Shown here: positions 1-8,067 of the stretch, one piece after another
Position numbering within the stretch: position 1 is the first letter of the stretch
Layout of the letters: the number at the start of each line of letters is the position of its first letter
Assembly (NCBI GenBank): GCA_020628035.1
Contig: JAHDFS010000010.1
Location: 1 to 35,832 of the forward strand
Direction: 5' to 3'
Length of the DNA: 35,832 bases
Source: Rhizobiaceae bacterium
Lineage (GTDB): Bacteria; Pseudomonadota; Alphaproteobacteria; Rhizobiales; Rhizobiaceae
Program-made: the position numbers and the translations under genes
The notes under the pieces: generated by a model
The model's input: the letters and a program-made list of their open reading frames with translations, nothing else
The model's database searches: none
Told to the model about the DNA's origin: nothing

Positions 1-1023
1 ACCCACGATCGTTACTTCCTTGATAATGTGACAGGTTGGATCTTGGAACTCGACCGTGGTCGCGGCATTCCATATGAGGGCAATTATACCGCCTATCTTG
101 AAGCCAAAGCCAAACGCATGGCGCAAGAGGGTCGTGAAGAGGCTTCTCGTCAACGCGCGATTTCGAGCGAGCAGAGCTGGATCCAATCCAGCCCGAAAGC
201 GCGTCAGGCAAAATCCAAAGCACGTATTAAAGCCTATGATGAATTGGTCAAAGCAGCAGCTGATAAACGTCCGGGCGATGCGCAGATCATTATTCCGGTT
301 GGCGAGCGCTTGGGTAATGTTGTGATTGAAGCGGAAGGCCTGTCGAAAGCCTATGGCGATAAGCTTCTGATCGAAAATTTGGAATTCAAATTGCCTCCGG
401 GCGGCATTGTTGGTGTAATCGGTCCAAACGGTGCGGGTAAATCAACTCTGTTCCGCATGATTACAGGGCAGGAAACGCCAGATTCAGGTTCAATCACCAT
501 TGGTGAAACGGTTGAACTCTCTTATGTTGACCAGTCGCGCGATGCGCTTGATGGCAGCAAAACCGTTTGGGAAGAAGTGTCTGGCGGCAATGACATTATC
601 AAGCTTGGCAAGCATGAAGTGAACAGCCGCGCTTATTGCTCATCGTTCAACTTTAAAGGCGGTGATCAGCAACAAAAAGTGGGTGATCTATCCGGTGGTC
701 AGCGTAACCGTGTGCATTTGGCAAAAATGCTCAAATCTGGCGGTAACGTTATCCTGCTGGATGAGCCGACCAACGATTTGGACACTGAAACTTTGGCAGC
801 GCTTGAAGATGCGCTTGAAAGTTTCGCTGGTTGCGCCGTTATCATTTCCCACGATCGTATGTTCCTTGACCGCTTGGCAACGCATATTCTTGCCTTTGAA
901 GGGGATAGCCATGTTGAGTGGTTTGAAGGAAACTTTGAAGATTATGAGAAAGATAAGATCCGTCGATTGGGTGCAGATGCGGTTAATCCAAAACGCGTGA
1001 CTTATAAGCGTTTGACGCGCTAG
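1..1023 (+). CDS. ettA: Energy-dependent translational throttle protein EttA (ABC-F ATPase), 5'-truncated by window edge
   Basis: This is the C-terminal 340 residues of an ABC-F protein; the frame is open from base 1, so the M at base 28 is internal. EttA-type ABC-F proteins bind the ribosomal E site and gate the first elongation step according to ATP level. Visible features: the end of ABC domain 1 (HDRYFLDNV, the H-loop), the inter-domain linker rich in Lys/Arg/Glu (P-site tRNA interaction motif region), then ABC domain 2 with Walker [10 protein letters not shown], signature [15 protein letters not shown], Walker [13 protein letters not shown] and H-loop [11 protein letters not shown]. There are no membrane segments, as expected for ABC-F. 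The tail, with [16 protein letters not shown], closely resembles that of E. coli EttA (about 555 aa), which separates it from Uup and YheS. It is followed by a strong terminator, so it ends its transcription unit. Family and subfamily call are secure; the N-terminal part is not seen. Confidence 0.93.
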   Translation, partial: THDRYFLDNVTGWILELDRGRGIPYEGNYTAYLEAKAKRMAQEGREEASRQRAISSEQSWIQSSPKARQAKSKARIKAYDELVKAAADKRPGDAQIIIPVGERLGNVVIEAEGLSKAYGDKLLIENLEFKLPPGGIVGVIGPNGAGKSTLFRMITGQETPDSGSITIGETVELSYVDQSRDALDGSKTVWEEVSGGNDIIKLGKHEVNSRAYCSSFNFKGGDQQQKVGDLSGGQRNRVHLAKMLKSGGNVILLDEPTNDLDTETLAALEDALESFAGCAVIISHDRMFLDRLATHILAFEGDSHVEWFEGNFEDYEKDKIRRLGADAVNPKRVTYKRLTR

Positions 1024-1045
1024 TTTAGATTTCATATTCCAAATG

Positions 1046-1086
1046 AACCTCGGATGAGCTTGGTCTTATCCGAGGTTTTTTGTTTT
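1046..1086 (+). terminator. Intrinsic terminator after ettA
   Basis: A perfect 10-bp stem (AACCTCGGAT at 1046-1055 pairing with ATCCGAGGTT at 1068-1077) with a 12-nt loop is followed directly by a run of T (1076-1081, then TGTTTTT). It lies 22 nt after the ettA stop and separates ettA from sahR-metF. Confidence 0.92.
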
Positions 1087-1111
1087 TGGATCTTGCATTT
1101 TATTAGAAAAT

Positions 1112-1136
1112 GATATAAACATATCTTTATATCTTT
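1112..1136 (+). promoter_or_regulatory. Candidate SahR operator upstream of sahR-metF
   Basis: GATATAAA (1112-1119) and TTTATATC (1126-1133) form a perfect 8-bp inverted repeat around CATATC. The same stretch can be read as ATATC half-sites: GATAT (1112-1116) inverted to ATATC (1121-1125), then ATATCTTT repeated directly at 1121-1128 and 1129-1136 with an 8-bp period. It ends 11 bases before the sahR start codon, a position where bound repressor would block transcription. ArsR-family proteins bind such inverted repeats as dimers; that SahR itself binds here is inferred from position. Confidence 0.6.
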
Positions 1137-1147
1137 TTGAGGGCGCG

Positions 1148-2152
1148 ATGTTAGATTTGCCAAAATTGAAAATGGACGATGCGATTGATTTGCTCAAAGC
1201 AGCAGGTGAGACAACGCGTATGCGTTTGTTGATTTTGCTTTCGCATGGTGATCTGACAGTAAGTGATTTGACCGAAATTTTGGGTCAATCGCAACCTCGT
1301 ATTTCACGTCATTTAAAATTGCTTGGTGAAGCTGGCTTGATTGAGCGCTACCAAGAAGGGGCATGGGCCTATTTTAGACTGATCGATGAAGGGCGTACTT
1401 CCAGTATTGTGCATAGTATTATTGATGCTGTGGCACAGGATGACCGCATGCTTCAGCATGATGTCGAGCGTTTAAAAGCCGTTAAAAGCGCCCGCGCGAC
1501 ACGTGCTCAAGAATATTTCTCGCAAAATGCTGAGAAGTGGGAAGAAATTCGTAAACACCATGTGTCTGAAGCGAAAGTGGAAGCTGAGCTTTGTAAGTTG
1601 ATTGGCACCACACCGTTTGATTCATTGTTGGATTTGGGCACAGGCACCGGACGTATTTTGGAGTTGTTCAAGGATCAATATCGCAAAGGTTTAGGCATTG
1701 ATGCCAGCCGCGACATGTTGACCATTGCACGTAACAAGCTAGATCAAGCTGGTATTACCCATGCATCTGTGCGTCAGGGCGACATCTTTAATCTTGCGCT
1801 CGAACGCGAGAGTTTTGATCTGATTGTTATTCACCAGGTCTTGCACTTCCTGCATGATCCGGCACCAGCGATTAACGAAGCGTGCAAGATGCTCGCACCG
1901 GGCGGTCGTTTGGTCATCATTGATTTTGCACCGCATGAGCTTGAATATATGCGCAATGATTTTGCCCATGCGCGACTTGGCTTCAGCCATGAGGCAATGA
2001 GCGGATGGATGACGGCAAACGGTTTGGATGTTGAAAAAATCTCGGATCTGTCTTCTGGCAGCAGCCAAGATAAAACGCTCACTGTATCGATATGGCTCGG
2101 TAAAGACCCAAGAATTTTAATGGCTGGCGATAACAGCGCTAGTACTGCGTAG
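1148..2152 (+). CDS. sahR: SahR-type regulator: ArsR helix-turn-helix fused to SAM-methyltransferase-like sensor domain
   Basis: The 334-aa protein has an ArsR-type winged helix-turn-helix at about residues 10-95 (TRMRLLILLSHGDLTVSDLTE and the recognition-helix region QSQPRISRHLKLL), a linker helix, and a class I methyltransferase fold at about 130-315 with the SAM-binding loop LDLGTGTGRILEL and a motif II/III region ending GGRLVIIDFAPHE. The known SahR family has this design: an ArsR repressor whose methyltransferase-related domain senses S-adenosylhomocysteine and controls SAM-cycle genes, including metF. The gene lies 16 bp upstream of metF with an RBS (GAGGG) 4 bases from the ATG, and has an inverted repeat in its promoter, which suggests autoregulation. 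Annotation pipelines often call such proteins metalloregulator/methyltransferase; I see no obvious metal-binding Cys cluster. The sensing role is inferred from family and context. Confidence 0.82.
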   Translation: MLDLPKLKMDDAIDLLKAAGETTRMRLLILLSHGDLTVSDLTEILGQSQPRISRHLKLLGEAGLIERYQEGAWAYFRLIDEGRTSSIVHSIIDAVAQDDRMLQHDVERLKAVKSARATRAQEYFSQNAEKWEEIRKHHVSEAKVEAELCKLIGTTPFDSLLDLGTGTGRILELFKDQYRKGLGIDASRDMLTIARNKLDQAGITHASVRQGDIFNLALERESFDLIVIHQVLHFLHDPAPAINEACKMLAPGGRLVIIDFAPHELEYMRNDFAHARLGFSHEAMSGWMTANGLDVEKISDLSSGSSQDKTLTVSIWLGKDPRILMAGDNSASTA

Positions 2153-2168
2153 AATAGGAAATAATCAG

Positions 2169-3092
2169 ATGGTATTATCTAACCGTTTTGGAGCCCCGGC
2201 GAATAGTGATAAAATTCGCGTGTCATTTGAATTCTTTCCACCAAAATCTGGAAAAATGGAAGAGCAGCTTTGGGAAAGCATTTCCAAACTTGCACCTTTC
2301 GGTCCTGAATTTGTATCCGTCACATATGGAGCAGGTGGGTCAACAAAAGAGCCTACATTGGCCACTGTAAAGCGTATTATCAAAGAGACTAATGTTGCGC
2401 CGGCTGCGCATTTAACTTGCGTGGATGCAAGTCGTGGTGATGTTTATGATGTAGCCAAAGAATTCCGTGATGCAGGTGTCCGTCATTTCGTTGCATTGCG
2501 CGGTGATCCTGCTGGTGGGATTGGCACGAAATATCAACCGCATCCTGATGGGTATGCAAACGCGGCTGAATTAACAGCCGGGCTAACGGCTATGGGTGAA
2601 TGTGAGATTTCGGTCTCTGCTTATCCAGAGAAACATCCTGAAAGCCCAGATTTTATGACCGATCTCGATATGCTTAAACGCAAAGTCGACAATGGTGCGA
2701 CACGTGCGATCACGCAATTCTTCTTTGATAATGATCATTTTGAACGTTATGTCGAGCGTGTCCGCAAAGCTGGTATTTATATCCCGGTTGTGCCAGGCAT
2801 CTTGCCTGTTCATAATTTTGCGCAGGTTGAGAAATTTGCCAATATGTGTGGTGCGTCTATTCCAACATGGTTGGCAAATCGATTTGATGGCTTGGAAAAT
2901 GACCCTGAAATTCGTGCGCTTGTCGCGTCAGCTGTTGCGGCTGAACAGGTGATGGATCTAGCAGATCGCGGTTTTGAAGAGTTTCATTTTTACACAATGA
3001 ACCGCGCAAAGCTGGTTTATGCGGTCTGCCATCTGTTAGGCCTTCGCCAAAACGCAAAGCCAAAGAACACTTTGGGTCAGAAAGCGGCTTAA
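2169..3092 (+). CDS. metF: 5,10-methylenetetrahydrofolate reductase MetF
   Basis: MetF reduces 5,10-methylene-THF to 5-methyl-THF, the methyl donor for methionine synthase; it is a cytosolic flavoprotein. The 307 aa match the usual bacterial length (about 295-310). Family motifs seen include the N-terminal strand FEFFPPKSG, the conserved FVSVTYGAGGSTKE, the folate/FAD-site stretch HLTCVDASRGD, ALRGDP, and the late QFFFDNDHFERYVERVRKAG and PVVPGILPV segments. The start is ATG at 2169 with RBS AGGAA 8 bases upstream. It lies 16 bp after sahR and is almost certainly co-transcribed with it, so methyl-group supply would respond to SAH through SahR. No terminator is obvious between its stop and the converging amidase gene 9 bp away. 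Confidence 0.96.
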   Translation: MVLSNRFGAPANSDKIRVSFEFFPPKSGKMEEQLWESISKLAPFGPEFVSVTYGAGGSTKEPTLATVKRIIKETNVAPAAHLTCVDASRGDVYDVAKEFRDAGVRHFVALRGDPAGGIGTKYQPHPDGYANAAELTAGLTAMGECEISVSAYPEKHPESPDFMTDLDMLKRKVDNGATRAITQFFFDNDHFERYVERVRKAGIYIPVVPGILPVHNFAQVEKFANMCGASIPTWLANRFDGLENDPEIRALVASAVAAEQVMDLADRGFEEFHFYTMNRAKLVYAVCHLLGLRQNAKPKNTLGQKAA

Positions 3093-3101
3093 ACCTGAGA
3101 C

Positions 3102-4361
3102 TTAAGCGGATTTTTCGAACGTAGCTTGCAAAGCATGTGCGATCGATAACGTTTGCTTGTCACGCCCGAATTTGCCAACGGCTTGGATGCCGAGTGGCAT
3201 GTTGTTTCCATCACGAAACGCTGGAATATTCACGCAGGGGCTGCCCATGAGCGTCCATAATTTGTTGAATGTTGCAACGCCTGTGGTTGCAAAGCCTTTT
3301 GGCGCAGCACCCGGGGCTGATGGCGTTAAAATCACATCGACATCGTCATAAAGCGAATGCGTTTTGCGGCGTGCGTTTTTCGCTGATCTGCGGGCGTTGT
3401 CGTATTCAGCAGGTGTGATTGCCATGCCTTCATTTATTGCCTCTTTGATCTTATCGCTTAAAAGATCTGGATAACGTGCGAATTCCGGACCCAATGCTTG
3501 CGCAGCTTCAAAACATTGAATGGTGGAATGGAGTTCGTGGGCTGTTTTCAACTCAGCTGGTTCGTCGAGGTTCACAAGTTTAAAGCCGGCTGTTTCTGCA
3601 GCTTTTGCTGCTTGTTTAAAAGCTGCGATCATATCATCGCTTGCTTCTGATAAGATATCATTTTTATAGATCCCAATCCGAATATCGGATGGGTTGAGTT
3701 CTTCAATTTCAAGGTCTCGATCAGTTAAAAGGCTTGTAAATGTTGCGACATCTGCAACCGATTTAGCAAAAGTTCCCGCGGTATCCAGGCTTTGTGCAAA
3801 ATATTTCATGCCCGTGGTTGGTAAGATCCGATAGCTAGGTTTAAACCCTGCAACCCCACAAAATGCTGCCGGTCTGACCATGGAGCCACCCGTTTGTGTG
3901 CCAATGGCAGCGGTGACCATTCCAGCCGCAACAGCCGCCGCGGAACCTGCGGATGAACCACCCGGTGAATAATCTAAATTGTTTGGGTTTTTTGTTTTTG
4001 TGGGTTTGAAAAACGCAAATTCAGTTGTTGTGGTTTTGCCAATGATCGATGCACCTTTGGATCGAAGCATTGCAACAATTGCAGCGTCCACTTTCGGCTG
4101 GTTATCTTGATAAATTTCACTGCCATATGCCGTTGGTAGATCATGTGTGTCGAAGATGTCTTTCACACCAACAGCGATCCCCGCTAGAGGACCTTGGGCT
4201 GCTGAATGCGTTTTATTAGATAGACAGGTAAATGCCTGCACCTTCTGCTCAGCCTCATCTACTCTGTTCCAAGAGCGTTGCAAAATATCGTCGGGATCAA
4301 CGTTACTTTGATCCCGATCGAATAGATTTGAACGAACGGATTGCGGTGCAAACAACGACAT
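3102..4361 (-). CDS. Amidase signature (AS) family amidase
   Basis: A 419-aa amidase of the AS family (Ser-cisSer-Lys hydrolases of amide bonds). The catalytic Lys lies in VGVKDIFDT near residue 65. The glycine/serine-rich signature is intact (SPGGSSAGSAAAVAAG, then GTQTGGSMVRPAAFCGVAG, containing the cis-Ser and the nucleophile Ser), and the C-terminal part has PCVNIPAF and PLGIQAVG, as is usual. No signal peptide is visible, so it is probably cytosolic. It is not GatA: there is no gatB/gatC nearby and the sequence is shorter than typical GatA. Substrate unknown. The gene begins 7 nt after the stop of the MltB-like gene on the same strand and has no strong RBS of its own, so translation is probably coupled. 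It converges with metF. Confidence 0.88.
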   Translation of the reverse strand: MSLFAPQSVRSNLFDRDQSNVDPDDILQRSWNRVDEAEQKVQAFTCLSNKTHSAAQGPLAGIAVGVKDIFDTHDLPTAYGSEIYQDNQPKVDAAIVAMLRSKGASIIGKTTTTEFAFFKPTKTKNPNNLDYSPGGSSAGSAAAVAAGMVTAAIGTQTGGSMVRPAAFCGVAGFKPSYRILPTTGMKYFAQSLDTAGTFAKSVADVATFTSLLTDRDLEIEELNPSDIRIGIYKNDILSEASDDMIAAFKQAAKAAETAGFKLVNLDEPAELKTAHELHSTIQCFEAAQALGPEFARYPDLLSDKIKEAINEGMAITPAEYDNARRSAKNARRKTHSLYDDVDVILTPSAPGAAPKGFATTGVATFNKLWTLMGSPCVNIPAFRDGNNMPLGIQAVGKFGRDKQTLSIAHALQATFEKSA

Positions 4362-4368
4362 GAGGCAG

Positions 4369-5592
4369 TTACAGTTTGTTCAATAAGCTAGGTGTTGGCC
4401 AGGCGTCAGCTGGCATGCCAAGCCGCGTCTGCTCAGTCTGCACCGCGGCACGGGTTTTGCTGCCCAAGATTCCATCGATTTTGCCAACATCATAACCGCG
4501 CGCGACCAGCTTGTTTTGAAGTTGCTTCATTTGCGCGTCACTTAAACCCTGATCTGGATTGCCGGCATTATAACGCTTCGCTCCGCCCAGACGGGTTGCG
4601 AAATAAGCGGCTGATGTTGTGTAGATAAAGCTTTTGTTCCACTCAAGATAGATGTCGAAATTTGGGAAAGCCAAAAATGCTGGACCCTTACGTCCTTGTG
4701 GCAGCAACAGATCCGCAGGTAATGAGGCATTTGGCAAGCTGCCATTTCTTGCGGTCACACCAAGATTAGCCCAATCGCCAGTCGTCATGCCTTTGCGAAG
4801 ACCGGATTTTTCATAAGGAAATGCACCGCCGGGGAGGGTGATTTCCATGATCCATGGCTGGTTTCGTTGCCAACCCAGACTTTGAATAAAGGCTGCTGCT
4901 GTGAGGATTGCATCTGGCGAACTCTTTTTAAGATTTACCCGTCCATCTCCGTCGCCATCGGTGCCAAACCGCACAATGTCTTCCGGCAACATTTGCACCT
5001 GACCAATTTCACCAGCCCAAGCGCCTGTCATTGTTGATGGAGACAAATCACCCATTTCAACCATTTTTATGGCTGAGATAAGTTGCGGTCTGAAAAGTTC
5101 TGGACGACGGCAATCATGGGCCAATGTTACAAGGGCATTCATTGTGTTGAAGTCACCTTGGAATGCGCCGAAATCTGTTTCGAGCCCCCAAAATGCTGCG
5201 ATAACCGGAGCTGGTACACCAAATTCCTGCTCAGCTCGCTTAAATGTAGACGCATATTTGCGTAAGTTCTTAGCGCCGTGGTCCAATCGGTTTTGGCTAA
5301 CTGAACGCTTAGAGAATTCCAAGAATGTCTGCTTAAATACGCCTTGCGCACGATCGCGCGATAAAACTTTTCGGTTGATCTGAGCATTTCTAAGCGCAGT
5401 GTCCGCTGCTTTTTTACTAATTCCTTCTGCGATGGCTTCTTTCTTTACACCTTGCAAGAAGGTTGAAAGTTTTCCACCGCATGCTGCAGCATGCGCTTGG
5501 TTTGGAAGGCTTGAAAGACCTGCAATTAGTCCGCTCGCAAATAGGATTGATAGATTCTTGTTAGAAAAAATTGGCAAAACCGCTCTCCACAT
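4369..5592 (-). CDS. MltB-type lytic murein transglycosylase (SLT_2/GH103) with C-terminal peptidoglycan-binding domain
   Basis: A 407-aa exported enzyme that should cleave the MurNAc-GlcNAc bond of peptidoglycan with formation of 1,6-anhydroMurNAc. Residues 1-35 form a signal peptide (Lys/Asn followed by a hydrophobic stretch, then NQAHAAA). The catalytic domain spans about 40-330 with the active-site Glu in FWGLETDFG, followed by the typical GAWAGEIGQVQMLP and DGDGRVNLKKSSPDAILTAA. The last 60 residues form a PG_binding_1 repeat (LQNKLVARGYDVGKIDG). There is a good RBS (GAGGAA) 8 bases before ATG 5592. It is first in a leftward pair with the amidase gene. The upstream region shared with the GGDEF gene holds a CtrA box, so expression may be tied to the cell cycle. 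Confidence 0.92.
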   Translation of the reverse strand: MWRAVLPIFSNKNLSILFASGLIAGLSSLPNQAHAAACGGKLSTFLQGVKKEAIAEGISKKAADTALRNAQINRKVLSRDRAQGVFKQTFLEFSKRSVSQNRLDHGAKNLRKYASTFKRAEQEFGVPAPVIAAFWGLETDFGAFQGDFNTMNALVTLAHDCRRPELFRPQLISAIKMVEMGDLSPSTMTGAWAGEIGQVQMLPEDIVRFGTDGDGDGRVNLKKSSPDAILTAAAFIQSLGWQRNQPWIMEITLPGGAFPYEKSGLRKGMTTGDWANLGVTARNGSLPNASLPADLLLPQGRKGPAFLAFPNFDIYLEWNKSFIYTTSAAYFATRLGGAKRYNAGNPDQGLSDAQMKQLQNKLVARGYDVGKIDGILGSKTRAAVQTEQTRLGMPADAWPTPSLLNKL

Positions 5593-5681
5593 CAGTTTGA
5601 TTCCTCACACTAAGTCTATAGCCCGATGTTCAAATTGGCCATAGTTTAGCTTCTTTGGGGGCATTGATGCTTGGTGAGTTC

Positions 5682-5700
5682 TTAATATTTCATTAACCAT
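5682..5700 (+). promoter_or_regulatory. CtrA-binding site (TTAA-N7-TTAACCAT) between mltB-like gene and GGDEF gene
   Basis: TTAA at 5682-5685 and TTAA at 5693-5696 are exactly 11 bp apart (N7) and the second is followed by CCAT. This matches the alphaproteobacterial CtrA consensus TTAA-N7-TTAAC and the preferred half-site TTAACCAT. It sits 90 bp from both divergent start codons. CtrA is the cell-cycle response regulator of this class. I could not place convincing -35/-10 elements, so whether it activates or represses, and which gene, is open. Confidence 0.75.
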
Positions 5701-5789
5701 AAATCATATCAAGCTCACAGGTTATGACACCAAGTAAGAATTGATTAAACCAGGTGATATATCGTCCAACGCGAATGGGAGCGTTTAAC

Positions 5790-7268
5790 ATGAAGTTAAA
5801 ATGGTTTCCGCTGGATAAGTATATGCGTGATGGTTACGTGTGCCCAGCGATGACATTGTTAAGTTTGGTGTTGCTGACAATTATTGGTTTGGTTGTTGGT
5901 GATTTTTCTGTGCCTGCGTTAAACACGGCAGATTTAGACCTTGTCTTGGCGGCGAGTGGTGTTCCCATCTCTGCGCATATTGCTGAAATATCAAAGACTA
6001 ACGAAGTTCAGGAGCTTGAACAGATTGCTTATCAGGACCAGCTAACTGGTCTTAGAAATCGTCGTGGGTTGATCGAAGACTCGATGGAGTTTTTTAAAAA
6101 GCCTTATTCCAAAGAAAATAGAAGCGCTTTGTTGTTATTGGATCTTGATCGCTTCAAATTCATCAACGATACACTTGGTCATGCGGCCGGGGATAAAATG
6201 TTGTGCGAATTGGCAAATCGTTTGCGTCGTTTATCTTCAGATCACTTGCAATGTTATCGTTTGGGTGGCGATGAATTTGTCGTCACATGGGCGAATGGTC
6301 CCAGTTTCGTACAGGTTGATGAGTTTTGTGAGAAGCTTATCCAGGTCTTATCTCAACCTTACCAAATTGACCAATCAGAGATTGAGGGTGGTGGTAGTGT
6401 TGGTATCACTTGGGCGCGTGAAAGCGATGACAATATTGGCAGCATGTTGCAGCGCGCGGATATGGCCCTTTACAAAGCAAAGTCTGTATCGGGTTCTGCG
6501 CATCGCTTTTTCTGCGAACAGATGGAGCAGGAATCGCGTTTAAAGCAAGATTTCAAACAAGCCTTGCGTAAAATGATTTTCACGGCAGATTTTGATCTTG
6601 AATTTCAGCCAATTGCCTATGCTTCAGATCTTGCATTTTCCATGTATGACGTTACGGCGAAAAGCAGAAACCCCGAATTTGGGGATTTTTCCGATAGCCA
6701 ATATATGGATATTTTGAAAGAGACTGGCCTAATTGTTCAATTTGATCGGGCTATATTAGAATGCGCTATGAAAACCATGGCAACTTGGACCCAACGAAAA
6801 ACTGTGGTCCTGCATTTAGATTCAGATCAATTGCTTGATCCAACGTTCACCGGCTATATCGCAGGACTTTTGTCTGAGCATAAACTAGACGGCCATGATT
6901 TTGTATTTTCATTTGATACATTGCATCGATCCGACAATTCAAAATTGATGGAAAATAGCCTTGATGAGCTGATCAGCTTGGGCATTCGCATTGCCTCGCA
7001 AGGTTTCAGCGGTGATATCAGCAATTTCGGTTTGGGTAAGAAGCTAAAAAACACATATTTAATCCTGGGCAAAAACTGGGTGAAGGATATTGCGTTTGAC
7101 GATAGCTCATATGAATTGTTGACCAATCTTGTGCGCCTGGCTGATTGCATGAATTTGCGTGTCATCCTTCATGGTGTTGAACATGCAGAACAAGTCAAAT
7201 GCCTGATGGAATTCAAACGCCTGCTTGTTAAAGGTGATATTGTTGGAAGTGCAAAACGCGCGGTCTGA
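5790..7268 (+). CDS. Membrane-anchored diguanylate cyclase (GGDEF) with degenerate EAL domain
   Basis: Start ATG 5790 is chosen because GGGAG lies 8 bases upstream; the track's GTG at 5754 has no RBS. The 492-aa protein has one membrane helix at about residues 18-40, a short linker, and a GGDEF domain at about 80-245 with an intact active site (LDLDRFKFINDTLGHAAGD and GGDEF at 159-163), so c-di-GMP synthesis is plausible. The RxxD product-inhibition site normally just before GGDEF is absent. The second half aligns with EAL phosphodiesterases (LEFQPIAYASDL, KETGLIVQFDRAIL), but the EAL signature reads YDV and the DDFG segment reads SQGFSG, so this half is probably not catalytic and may bind c-di-GMP or partners. 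Preceded by the CtrA box. Confidence 0.88.
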   Translation: MKLKWFPLDKYMRDGYVCPAMTLLSLVLLTIIGLVVGDFSVPALNTADLDLVLAASGVPISAHIAEISKTNEVQELEQIAYQDQLTGLRNRRGLIEDSMEFFKKPYSKENRSALLLLDLDRFKFINDTLGHAAGDKMLCELANRLRRLSSDHLQCYRLGGDEFVVTWANGPSFVQVDEFCEKLIQVLSQPYQIDQSEIEGGGSVGITWARESDDNIGSMLQRADMALYKAKSVSGSAHRFFCEQMEQESRLKQDFKQALRKMIFTADFDLEFQPIAYASDLAFSMYDVTAKSRNPEFGDFSDSQYMDILKETGLIVQFDRAILECAMKTMATWTQRKTVVLHLDSDQLLDPTFTGYIAGLLSEHKLDGHDFVFSFDTLHRSDNSKLMENSLDELISLGIRIASQGFSGDISNFGLGKKLKNTYLILGKNWVKDIAFDDSSYELLTNLVRLADCMNLRVILHGVEHAEQVKCLMEFKRLLVKGDIVGSAKRAV

Positions 7269-7356
7269 CCTCAGCGAATTTCACGAATCTTCACTATAAA
7301 GTGACGTGATGCAGAATTTGCTCGATAATACATGAGTATTATTGTATAGAAATCAT

Positions 7357-8067
7357 ATGTTATCGATTTGCGAAATTTTAGACAGAGTTGGCGAGACTGC
7401 CAAAAACCTTGTTTCCAGCATTGTTGAAGCCGTGCGGACCGTGTTTGAGGGTGATCCTGAGACACGTCAAAAGGTTGCGTTTTCCGTCGCTTTAATCGCC
7501 TTGTCGGCCAAAATGGCAAAGGCTGATGGTGTTGTCACCGAAGCTGAAGTTGCAGCGTTTCAGGATATTTTTGAAATTCCAGATGATGAAGCTGAGCACG
7601 TCTCAAGACTTTATAACTTGGCCAAGCAAGATGTGGCGGGCTATGAAGTTTATGCGGCACGTTTGTCCGGTCTTTGTAGTTCAGGTGGCAGCAATTGCCC
7701 TGTATTACAGGATGTGTTGGATGGGTTATATCACATTGCAAAAGCAGATGGCGTCATTCATGAACGTGAAGAACATATGCTGCAGCATATTGCTGAAATC
7801 TTCGGATTGGACGAAGCACATTTTTCACAAATTTCAGCACGACATGTCCATCCTGATGGGATGGATCCGTTTGCGGTTCTTGGTGTGACCAAACAGACGC
7901 CGTTTGACGAAATTAAACGTCGTTATCGTGAATTGGCCAAGAAAAGCCATCCAGATAATCTGCGCGCGCGCGGTGTGCCGGATGAGTTTTTGTCTATGGC
8001 AGGTGAGCGTATGGCAAGACTTAATCTTGCATTTGAAGCTGTGAAGAAAATGCAGGTTCCTGGCTAA
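7357..8067 (+). CDS. TerB-like / J-domain protein (DjlA-type co-chaperone)
   Basis: A 236-aa protein (start ATG 7357; the TTG at 7342 in the track is a less likely start, and neither has a strong RBS). Residues about 35-150 are a TerB/DjlA-like helical domain made of two similar halves, each carrying an AKADGV motif (MAKADGVVTEAE and IAKADGVIHERE). Residues about 170-235 are a J domain (DPFAVLGVTKQTPFDEIKRR) with the essential HPD in KSHPDN. J domains stimulate the ATPase of DnaK. Unlike E. coli DjlA there is no clear N-terminal membrane anchor. The stop codon overlaps the next gene's start (TAATG), so it is translationally coupled to an AmiD-like amidase. This gene pair suggests a role in envelope function, but the client is unknown. 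Confidence 0.85.
   Translation: MLSICEILDRVGETAKNLVSSIVEAVRTVFEGDPETRQKVAFSVALIALSAKMAKADGVVTEAEVAAFQDIFEIPDDEAEHVSRLYNLAKQDVAGYEVYAARLSGLCSSGGSNCPVLQDVLDGLYHIAKADGVIHEREEHMLQHIAEIFGLDEAHFSQISARHVHPDGMDPFAVLGVTKQTPFDEIKRRYRELAKKSHPDNLRARGVPDEFLSMAGERMARLNLAFEAVKKMQVPG

Noticed and set aside
1148-2152. Reading this gene as a metal-sensing ArsR plus active ubiquinone/arsenite methyltransferase
   Set aside because: No metal-binding Cys/His cluster or ars genes are seen, and the metF neighbour and domain fusion fit the SahR family better.
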